Translations under genes and position numbers: made by a program
Notes under the pieces: model-generated
The model's input: the letters and a program-made list of their open reading frames with translations, nothing else
What the model was told of the DNA's origin: nothing
Databases searched by the model: none
Source: an uncultured Burkholderiales bacterium
GTDB taxonomy: Bacteria > Pseudomonadota > Gammaproteobacteria > Burkholderiales > Burkholderiaceae_C
Reading direction: 5' to 3'
Length of the DNA: 39,707 nt
NCBI GenBank assembly: GCA_937864005.1
Contig: CALMIL010000117.1
Span: forward strand, 1 to 39,707
In this document: positions 33,651 through 39,707 of the stretch, in pieces
How positions within the stretch are numbered: position 1 is the stretch's first letter
Layout of the letters: each line of letters starts with the position of its first letter

Positions 33651-35144
33651 TCAGAACCGCTCCAGTTCGGGAAACGGCAGCAGCCCCTTTTTCACCGTCA
33701 TCTTGCCGCCCTCGGCGCAGCGTTGCAGCGTCGGGATGACCTTGCCGGGATTGAGCAATTCCTGCGGGTCGAAGGCGCGCTTCAAGGCAAACATCTGCGC
33801 CCGTTCCTCGGGCGTGAACTGCACGCACATCGAGCCGAGCTTCTCGACGCCGACGCCGTGCTCGCCGGTGACGGTGCCACCCATGCGCACGCTCGTCTCG
33901 AGGATGTCGGCGCCGAACAGTTCGCAGCGGTGCAGTTGGTCGGCGTCATTGGCGTCGAACAGGATCAGCGGATGCAGGTTGCCGTCGCCGGCATGAAAGA
34001 CGTTCACGCAGCGCAGCGCGTACTTGTGCTCCATCTGCTGGATCGCGAGCAGGATGTCGGCGAGCCGCTTGCGCGGAATCGTCGAGTCCATGCACATGTA
34101 GTCGGGGCTGATACGGCCGGACGCCGGGAAGGCATTCTTGCGCCCGCTCCAGAATGTCAGCCGCTGCGCCTCGTTCTCGCTCACCTGCAGCCGGGTCGCG
34201 CCGGCGGCGGTCAGCACCGCCTCCATATCGGCGATCTCCTCGGCCACCTCCTCGGCCGTGCCGTCGCTCTCGCACAGCAGGATCGCGGCGGCGTCGACGT
34301 CGTAGCCGGCATGCACGAAATCCTCCACCGCCGCCGTCATCGGCCTGTCCATCATTTCGAGCCCGGCCGGGATGATGCCGGCGGCGATGATCGCGGCGAC
34401 CGCATCGCCCGCGTTGCGAATATCGTCGAAGCTCGCCATGATGCAGCGCGCGAGCTGCGGCTTCGGCACGAGCCGCACGGTGACCTCGGTCGTCACCGCG
34501 AGCATGCCCTCGCTGCCGACGACGAGCGCGAGCAGGTCGAGCCCGGCCGCATCCAGCGCCTCGGCGCCGAAGACGACCGCCTCGCCCTCGACGGTGAAGC
34601 CCTTCACGCGCAGCACGTTGTGCAGCGTCAAACCGTACTTGAGGCAATGCACGCCGCCCGAGTTCTCGGCCACGTTGCCGCCGATCGTGCACGCGATCTG
34701 GCTGCTCGGATCCGGCGCGTAGTACAGGCCGAGCGGCGCAGCCGCCTCGCTGATCGCGAGGTTGCGCACGCCGCACTGCACGGTCGCGGTGCGCGCGAGC
34801 GGGTCGATGGCGAGGATGCGGTTGAACTTCGCGAGGCCGAGCGTCACACCGAGCCGGTGCGGCATCGCGCCGCCCGACAGGCCCGTGCCGGCGCCGCGCG
34901 CGACGACCGGGACATTCAGCGCGTGGCAAGCGCGCAGCACCGCCGCAACCTCGGCCTCGGTCTCGGGCAGCGCAACGGCGAGCGACCGTTCGCGATACGC
35001 CGTCAGCCCGTCGCACTCGTAGGGCGTCACGTCCTCGCGCTGCCACAGCAGCGCGCGCGCCGGCAGCACCGCGGCGAGCGCGGCGACAACCTCGGCCTGG
35101 CGCAGCGCCCGATCGCCGGAGGGCGGCTGATTCGGTTCAGTCAT
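33651..35144 (-). CDS. glcD: Glycolate oxidase catalytic subunit GlcD
   Basis: A 497-residue FAD-linked oxidase (E. coli GlcD 499) converting glycolate to glyoxylate. Signatures are VPVVARGAGTGLSGGAMPH and ACTIGGNVAENSGGVHCLKYG for FAD binding, LVVGSEGMLAVTTEVTVRLV, and in the C-terminal FAD-oxidase domain VFHAGDGNLHPLILFD and TGEHGVGVEKLG, with its catalytic His residues. Start ATG 35144 is the family N-terminus (MTEPNQPPSGD) and lies inside the last 8 bp of the upstream FIST gene. The D-lactate dehydrogenase-like paralogues share this fold, but the glcE-glcF neighbours settle the assignment. Confidence 0.97.
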   Translation of the reverse strand: MTEPNQPPSGDRALRQAEVVAALAAVLPARALLWQREDVTPYECDGLTAYRERSLAVALPETEAEVAAVLRACHALNVPVVARGAGTGLSGGAMPHRLGVTLGLAKFNRILAIDPLARTATVQCGVRNLAISEAAAPLGLYYAPDPSSQIACTIGGNVAENSGGVHCLKYGLTLHNVLRVKGFTVEGEAVVFGAEALDAAGLDLLALVVGSEGMLAVTTEVTVRLVPKPQLARCIMASFDDIRNAGDAVAAIIAAGIIPAGLEMMDRPMTAAVEDFVHAGYDVDAAAILLCESDGTAEEVAEEIADMEAVLTAAGATRLQVSENEAQRLTFWSGRKNAFPASGRISPDYMCMDSTIPRKRLADILLAIQQMEHKYALRCVNVFHAGDGNLHPLILFDANDADQLHRCELFGADILETSVRMGGTVTGEHGVGVEKLGSMCVQFTPEERAQMFALKRAFDPQELLNPGKVIPTLQRCAEGGKMTVKKGLLPFPELERF

Positions 35145-36396
35145 CGCCGACGAAGACGGTGAGCACGCCGGTATAGCCGTACAGATGGTGGCGCGCGATC
35201 TCGCCCGCGGCGAAGAACCCGGCGAGCGGCACATCGCCGAGCGCATGGCGCACGATCGCCAGCTCCGCCGACGGCGCGCCGAAGTGCGGGCCGCCGCGGC
35301 CGCTGCAGCTGACATAGATCGCGCCGGCGATGCGCCGCGCTGCATGCGGCTGGCGTTCGGCGTCGGTGCCCTGCAAGGCGAGCACGGTTTCGAGCGGCAG
35401 CATCTCGGGTTCGAGCTCCTCGCGGATCTCGGCGCAGATGCGCACCAGGTCGCGCCGCGCGGCCTCGGTGTCACGCTGGCAGAACGCGAGCCGCATGCCG
35501 GGCTCGACGACATCGGCCACCGCGATGGCGCGCCGCGCCGGGTCGATGCCGATCAGGTGGCGCACCCGCGTATCGGCGCCGAACTGCCCGGGACGGGCGA
35601 GCGTCTCGTCGGCGGCATCGGCCAGGCCGACCAGGGTGTGGCGCAGCGCGTCGAGCACTTCCGGCGGCGCGAGGCCATCGAGTTCGAGGTCGCCGAGCAA
35701 GGTGTCGAGGGCCGGCTGGCCGTCGAGTTCGAGCACGAGATTGTGCTCGGCCTGCGTCACGCGCCGCGTCGGGCCGACCGGCTGGCAGCCCTGCGTCACG
35801 CGCGAGACGAGCGCGACATCGCTGCCGAATGCGACGCCCGAGACGCCGCCCTCGAAGACGCCGTCGGCGATATGCGGCGCCTGCGCGCGCGACGACGCCA
35901 GGCCGCCGAAGAGGTAGCCGGTCGCGGTGCGCGCCGCAAGCTCGTGAATCAGCGTCGGCAGTTCGGCGCTCGACGGATCGGCGTGGACCTGCGCGGTGTG
36001 CGCGGCAAAGCCGCCCAGCGGCTGCGGCCCGGAGAAGACGCGAAAGCGTTCGCGCGGCACTGCGGCGAGCATCAGCACGAGCGCCGGCTGGTCGAAATAT
36101 TCGATGCCATTGGCCGCCACGCCGACGCCCACCGCGCCGACCCAGGCGACCCCCGGCCAGCGGCGTTGCAGTTCGGCCAGCAGCGCCCCGGCATCGTTGG
36201 CGTAGAGGTCGGTCAGATAGACCCAGCCGAGCGTCGGCCGGGCCTCCGCGGCCGGCGCGCCGGCACGCCCGGCGGCGCCTTGCGGCCCGCGCCGCGCGCG
36301 GTCGGCATCGGCCTGGGCGTCGATCTGCGCAGCGGCGAGCGCAAGCGCGGTACGCCAGTCGGGGTGGCTCGCGTGGGCGTGCCAGAAGAGCGTCAT
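35137..36396 (-). CDS. FIST-domain sensory protein, first gene of the glycolate oxidase operon
   Basis: A 419-residue soluble protein with FIST-N (residues about 55-240; e.g. WVGAVGVGVAANGIEYFD and TGYLFGGLASSRAQ) followed by FIST-C (about 250-410; MRLAFCQRDTEAARRDL and the hallmark PLAGFFAAGEI). Between residues about 25 and 55 lies an Ala/Arg-rich, low-complexity insert. FIST domains are proposed ligand-sensing modules, often coupled to chemotaxis or GGDEF proteins; here the protein has no output domain. Its stop overlaps the glcD start by 8 bp, so it is translationally linked to the oxidase subunits. A role in sensing glycolate or related metabolites, or in assisting the enzyme, is inference from this coupling. 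Confidence 0.88.
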   Translation of the reverse strand: MTLFWHAHASHPDWRTALALAAAQIDAQADADRARRGPQGAAGRAGAPAAEARPTLGWVYLTDLYANDAGALLAELQRRWPGVAWVGAVGVGVAANGIEYFDQPALVLMLAAVPRERFRVFSGPQPLGGFAAHTAQVHADPSSAELPTLIHELAARTATGYLFGGLASSRAQAPHIADGVFEGGVSGVAFGSDVALVSRVTQGCQPVGPTRRVTQAEHNLVLELDGQPALDTLLGDLELDGLAPPEVLDALRHTLVGLADAADETLARPGQFGADTRVRHLIGIDPARRAIAVADVVEPGMRLAFCQRDTEAARRDLVRICAEIREELEPEMLPLETVLALQGTDAERQPHAARRIAGAIYVSCSGRGGPHFGAPSAELAIVRHALGDVPLAGFFAAGEIARHHLYGYTGVLTVFVGDD

Positions 36397-36450
36397 CGCG
36401 CCGGCAGATCCATGCGGCAGAGGGCTCGGCGCGAGCGGCGACCGATGCGC

Positions 36451-37116
36451 TCAGCCCGCCTTGCGTGGCGCCGGCTTGCGCGCGGCGCTCTTGCGCGAGG
36501 CGCTTTTGCGCGCTGCGGCCTTGCGCGGCGCAGGTTTGCGCGGGGTCGCGTCCGCGAGCGGCTTCGCGTCCGCCGCCGCGCCGCCGGCGGGTGCCGCGCC
36601 CTTCTCGAGCGCGGCGCTTGCGAGCTCGGTGAACTGCTTCGTCAATGCACCCCACCACTGCAGGGGATCGACGACGCCCGGCGCGGCGGCCGGCTCGGGG
36701 GCCGCTTTCGACGCGCCTTGCGGCGCAGGCTGCGGCTTCGCTTCGGGGCTCGCCGCGGGCGCCCGGACGGGGTCGGCCTTGGCCTCCACGGGTGCGGCGG
36801 GCGGCGCCTCGGCCGGCATCTTCAGCAGCATCGAATCGCGCAGCGCATCCATCTGCACGTTCATCGTCTTCAGGGTCGACAGCGTCATGCGCTGCACCTC
36901 GAGCGCCTGGATCGTCGCGCCGAGCATGCGCGCATTCTGTTCGAGCCAGTACTGCACGGTGCGCAGTTCATCGATCCGCTTGTCGATCTCTTCCGGATTG
37001 ATCGTCGGTGCGATCCACTGCCCGACGCCCGGCATCGCCGCGCCGGCATTCTTCACGAGGCTTTCGAGAAAATCGAAACCTGGAACGAACTTTGCGAAAT
37101 TGCCGCTGTCGGCCAT
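36451..37116 (-). CDS. phaM: PhaM-type polyhydroxyalkanoate granule protein
   Basis: A 221-residue protein. The N-terminal part (residues about 8-105) matches PhaM: FVPGFDFLESLVKNAG, PTINPEEIDKRIDELRTVQ, YWLEQNARMLGATIQALEVQ, RMTLSTLKTMNVQMDALRDS. The middle is a Pro/Ala-rich linker, then a short PHA-associated helix (WWGALTKQFTELASAAL). The tail is Lys/Arg/Ala/Pro-rich with repeats like RKPAPRKAAARKSASRK, resembling histone H1. In Ralstonia, PhaM activates PHA synthase PhaC and ties granules to the nucleoid through such a tail. Its presence implies PHA storage. The ATG follows a G9 tract that acts as or spaces the ribosome-binding site. No other pha gene is in the window. Confidence 0.9.
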   Translation of the reverse strand: MADSGNFAKFVPGFDFLESLVKNAGAAMPGVGQWIAPTINPEEIDKRIDELRTVQYWLEQNARMLGATIQALEVQRMTLSTLKTMNVQMDALRDSMLLKMPAEAPPAAPVEAKADPVRAPAASPEAKPQPAPQGASKAAPEPAAAPGVVDPLQWWGALTKQFTELASAALEKGAAPAGGAAADAKPLADATPRKPAPRKAAARKSASRKSAARKPAPRKAG

Positions 37117-37120
37117 GATT

Positions 37121-37129
37121 CCCCCCCCC
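37121..37129 (-). promoter_or_regulatory. G9 tract at the phaM ribosome-binding site
   Basis: On the minus strand nine consecutive G residues end 4 nt before the phaM ATG (GAGGTT complement upstream, AATC between tract and start). It takes the place of the Shine-Dalgarno sequence. Such homopolymers are prone to slippage, which would alter initiation strength rather than the reading frame. Confidence 0.5.
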
Positions 37130-37188
37130 GAGGTTGAGTGCGTGCCGGCTCATTGTGCCGCGCCCGGGCCCGGCGTGCGCATTCGTCC

Positions 37189-37680
37189 CTATTGCCCTGC
37201 CGGGCGCGGCGTGAGTCGCAGCACGCCATCGCTCTGCGCGAAATGCAGCTGCGACAGCACGTCCATGCCGAGCAGCGGCGCGGCCAGCGCGGGCAGGATT
37301 GCGACGCGCAGCCGCTCGGCCCGCACGCCGCCCGCCAGCTCGATATCGGCCCGCGCCAGCGTGCCGCGCACCATGCCGCCGGCGGTCGACGAGGTGATGC
37401 TGCCTTCGCCGCGCAGCCCGGCGCGCTCGGCCAGCGCGAGCGGCAGCGCGGTCGAACTGGCGCCGGTATCGACGAGGAAGTCGACCTCGATACCGTTCAC
37501 CCGTCCCGGCCAGTGGTAGTGGCCGTCGGGCCCGCGCCGGATCTCGATCACGCCGCCCGCCGTCGCCGTGAAATGGGTGCGCGCCTCGTGCGCCTGCCAG
37601 AACTGGACGGCAAGAAAGACGGCCAGCCCGACCAGCCCCCAGACGGTGACGATCTTGAGCGTCGGCGAAAGGTCCTTCAC
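37189..37680 (-). CDS. Membrane-anchored retropepsin-like aspartic protease (TIGR02281 type)
   Basis: A 163-residue protein with one N-terminal transmembrane anchor (IVTVWGLVGLAVFLAVQFW) and a single periplasmic retropepsin-like domain, residues about 55-155. The catalytic motif is VDFLVDTGASSTALPL (Asp-Thr-Gly), followed by the flap region TAGGMVRGTLARADIELAG and the closing LPALAAPLLGMDVLSQLHF. One catalytic half-site means it should act as a dimer. The group is known as clan AA TIGR02281 proteins in proteobacteria; physiological substrates are not established. It lies between the hybrid kinase (25 bp upstream on the same strand) and phaM. Confidence 0.88.
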   Translation of the reverse strand: MKDLSPTLKIVTVWGLVGLAVFLAVQFWQAHEARTHFTATAGGVIEIRRGPDGHYHWPGRVNGIEVDFLVDTGASSTALPLALAERAGLRGEGSITSSTAGGMVRGTLARADIELAGGVRAERLRVAILPALAAPLLGMDVLSQLHFAQSDGVLRLTPRPAGQ

Positions 37681-37705
37681 CCGCGGGGCCCCGCTGCGCT
37701 GCGCG

Positions 37706-39541
37706 TCACGCGCCGGCGCCCGATCCGGCGCTGCGTGCCTTGTCCGGCACGCGCGCCAGCCACTGCGCGAGCGCGGTGTAGAGCCGCGCCGCCTGCAGCG
37801 GCTTGGCGAGGTGATCGGACATGCCGGCGTCGATGCAGCGCTGGCGCTCGCTCTCGAAGGCGTCCGCGGTGAGCGCGATGATCGGCGTCTCGCGGCAGGC
37901 GCCCAACTGGCGGATGCGGCGTGCCGCCTCGATACCGTCGAGCACCGGCATGTGGACGTCCATCAGGATCAGATCGTAGTGGCCGCGGGCGGCCATCTCG
38001 ACCGCCTGCGCGCCGTCCGCCGCTTCGTCGACCGCGATGCCGACCGCATCGAGCTGGGCGCGGGCGACGATCCGGTTCACTTCGTTGTCGTCGACGACCA
38101 GCAACCGGGCACCGGCGAGCACACCGCGCAACAGAGCCTCGGCCTGCGCCGCGCCGAAGTCGGCGGCCGGCGCGCGCGCCGGAACGATGCTGGCCGGCGC
38201 CGGCGGCAGGCGCGCGGTGAACCAGAACAGGCTGCCGACGCCCGGCGTGCTCTGCAGGCCCACCTCGCCGCCCATCGCGCGCGCCAGATAGCGGTTGATC
38301 GCGAGCCCCAGGCCGCTGCCCGATTGCGTGCGTGTCAGCGCGCCGTCGGCCTGGACGAACGAATCGAAGATCCGCGCCTGGTCGGCCGGCGCGATGCCGA
38401 CGCCGGTGTCCTCGACCTCGAAGCGAAACAGCTCGCCTTCGAGCTTGCGCCCGCGCAGCACGACGCTGCCCGCGGGCGTGAACTTGACCGCGTTCGCCGC
38501 GAAGTTGAGCAGCACCTGCACCAGTCGCGTCGCGTCGCCCAGCACCGGGCGGCTGGCATCGACGTCGAGTTCGCCGCGCAACTGCAGGCCCTTGCGCAGC
38601 GCCTCGTCGCGCAGCATCGACAGCACGCGCTCGAAGACATCGTCGATGCGCATCTCGCTGGCCGCGAGCTCGAGCTTGCCGCTCTCGATCTTGGAGATGT
38701 CGAGCACGTTGTTGATGAGCGTGAGCAGATGGTCCGACGCCTTCGAGACGAGCGCCAGCCGCTCCTTCGCCCGATCGTCGGTCGACTCGCGCTGCACGAT
38801 CTCGGTCAGGCCGACGATGGCGTGGATCGGGGTTCGGATCTCGTGGCTCATGTTGGCAAGAAAGGCGCCCTTCGCACGGCTCGCGCGCTCGGCGGCGTCC
38901 CGCGCGTCCGTCAGTTCGCGCGTGCGGTCGGCGACCTTCTGCTCGAGCAGGTCGTTCGCCCGCTTCAGGTCCTCGCGCAGCGCCTTCTCCTGCGCGAGGC
39001 CGAGGTTGAGTTCGCGTACCACGTAGTAGAAGAGCAGCCCGCCGAGGGCGAGCGCGATCGCGGCCGACAGGAAGTGCACCAGCGGACGGCTGGCCGCGGG
39101 CGGCGGCAGCAGGCCGGTCTGGCCGAGCACGAACAAGGCGCCGAGGATGGCGAGCGACAGCAGCGTCACGGCGATCATGTAGCGCATCCCGAGCAGCCAG
39201 CCGGCGAAGGCGACAAGCGTAAGAAAACCGTTCGCCGCCGGCGAGCGGTAGCCGCCCGTGGCGTAGGCGATGACGCTGATGCCGGCCAGCGTGGTCCAGA
39301 TCAGCACCTGCGCGGCGCGTCCGGTCTGGCCGGCACCGCACAGCAGCCAGGCCAGCACGCAACCGAGCAGCAACGCGAGGTCGCCGGCGAGCCGGTACCA
39401 CTCGGTGAGGCCGGCCTGCTGAAGGGCGAGCATCGCGACCAGCGCGAAGACGCCGAGCCAGACCGAGGTCCAGCGGATCAGGCGCGCGCGGCGCGCGTCG
39501 CCGAACGCAAGCTCCTGGGGTGGCAGCTTCGGCTGCGGCAT
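37706..39541 (-). CDS. Membrane-bound hybrid histidine kinase
   Basis: A 611-residue sensor kinase with a receiver domain. Five or six N-terminal transmembrane helices (about 22-178) have no large periplasmic domain. A coiled coil (185-225, NDLLEQKVADRTRELTDARD) leads to the HisKA domain with H233 in MSHEIRTP. The ATPase domain has the N box at N350 (FAANAVKFT), G1 VEDTGVGIA and G2 GSGLGLAI. The receiver domain has acidic pocket VVDDNE (about 483-487), phosphoacceptor D528 (LILMDVHMP), T559 (ALTAD) and K580 (LAKPL). No PAS domain or HPt domain is seen, so phosphotransfer would end in the receiver or go to a distant partner. Start ATG 39541 precedes the membrane part; 28 upstream in-frame residues look non-coding. 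Signal unknown. Confidence 0.92.
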   Translation of the reverse strand: MPQPKLPPQELAFGDARRARLIRWTSVWLGVFALVAMLALQQAGLTEWYRLAGDLALLLGCVLAWLLCGAGQTGRAAQVLIWTTLAGISVIAYATGGYRSPAANGFLTLVAFAGWLLGMRYMIAVTLLSLAILGALFVLGQTGLLPPPAASRPLVHFLSAAIALALGGLLFYYVVRELNLGLAQEKALREDLKRANDLLEQKVADRTRELTDARDAAERASRAKGAFLANMSHEIRTPIHAIVGLTEIVQRESTDDRAKERLALVSKASDHLLTLINNVLDISKIESGKLELAASEMRIDDVFERVLSMLRDEALRKGLQLRGELDVDASRPVLGDATRLVQVLLNFAANAVKFTPAGSVVLRGRKLEGELFRFEVEDTGVGIAPADQARIFDSFVQADGALTRTQSGSGLGLAINRYLARAMGGEVGLQSTPGVGSLFWFTARLPPAPASIVPARAPAADFGAAQAEALLRGVLAGARLLVVDDNEVNRIVARAQLDAVGIAVDEAADGAQAVEMAARGHYDLILMDVHMPVLDGIEAARRIRQLGACRETPIIALTADAFESERQRCIDAGMSDHLAKPLQAARLYTALAQWLARVPDKARSAGSGAGA

Positions 39542-39575
39542 CACTGTCGGCTGCGGGCGCTGCGGCGGGTATCGA

Positions 39576-39707
39576 TCAGCGGAGCGGCGCGACGCGCTGC
39601 TCGATCGCGCCGAACACGCTCGCACCGTCGTCGCCCTTCATCTCGATGCGGATCGTGTCGCCGAACTGCATGAAGCCGGTCTTCGGCGCGCCCGACTCGA
39701 TCGTCTC
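39576..39707 (-). CDS. Fumarylacetoacetate hydrolase-family protein, C-terminal fragment
   Basis: Only the last 43 residues are in the window. They read TGFMQFGDTIRIEMKGDDG and then SVFGAIEQRVAPLR before TGA 39576-39578. The 'G-x-M-x-x-G-D-x-(I/V)-x-I-E' block followed by 'FG.I.Q.V' is the standard C-terminal strand pair of the FAH fold, which includes fumarylacetoacetases, acylpyruvases and 2-hydroxyhepta-2,4-diene-dioate isomerases. The exact reaction cannot be given from this fragment. It lies 34 bp upstream of the kinase start on the same strand. Confidence 0.8.
   Translation of the reverse strand, partial: ETIESGAPKTGFMQFGDTIRIEMKGDDGASVFGAIEQRVAPLR

Overview
The window is a dense, G+C-rich stretch of bacterial chromosome. 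Third codon positions are mostly G or C, genes are packed with many 4-bp start/stop overlaps, and no gene-free gap exceeds 300 bp. The gene set suggests a betaproteobacterium (Burkholderiales or Rhodocyclales): a PhaM-type polyhydroxyalkanoate granule protein, recG next to an OxyR with cysteines at 199 and 208, a glcD-glcE-glcF glycolate oxidase operon, a TIGR02281-type retropepsin-like protein, a PEP-CTERM protein and a PEP-CTERM-associated CPBP protease. I see no tRNA, rRNA, CRISPR array, insertion sequence or prophage gene.

Layout. 1-10.4 kb is housekeeping and metabolism: the tail of a LysE-type exporter, arfB, an unknown membrane-associated protein, alr, lplT coupled to an EamA permease, glutathione peroxidase, an aromatic aminotransferase, an Old Yellow Enzyme reductase, rlmJ coupled to a CaiB-type CoA transferase, and a CPBP membrane protease. 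tgt follows on the minus strand.

11.8-22.5 kb is an ion- and osmo-homeostasis island and the most interesting part. On the plus strand lies a compact operon: a Kef-like antiporter membrane protein, a YbdK-type glutamate-cysteine-ligase homologue, a class I amidotransferase of the gamma-glutamyl hydrolase (PuuD) family, and a second Kef-like antiporter, followed by an MscS channel. Both antiporter-like proteins carry asparagine where proton-coupled relatives carry the ion-binding aspartates. Facing it on the minus strand is a second cluster: a small DUF6394-like membrane protein, a two-helix RCK channel with a TIGLGE filter, an SLC13-type permease with RCK-C domains, and a tandem universal stress protein. 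Between the small membrane protein and the channel sit two tandem 80-bp units. Each carries hairpins and encodes a 27-residue open frame, and stop/start overlaps link the whole chain.

22.6-27.4 kb holds queA, recG, a glycine-zipper envelope protein and oxyR. 27.5-31.1 kb holds a large cyclase-like/STAND ATPase/TPR regulator convergent with a PEP-CTERM exported protein, with a strong bidirectional hairpin between them. 31.2-36.4 kb is a glycolate oxidase operon led by a FIST-domain sensor gene that overlaps glcD. 36.4-39.7 kb has phaM with a G9 tract at its ribosome-binding site, a membrane-anchored retropepsin-like protein, a hybrid histidine kinase, and the tail of a fumarylacetoacetate hydrolase-family gene.

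All family assignments come from reading the translated sequence and remembered family motifs. No database search or computed alignment was possible.
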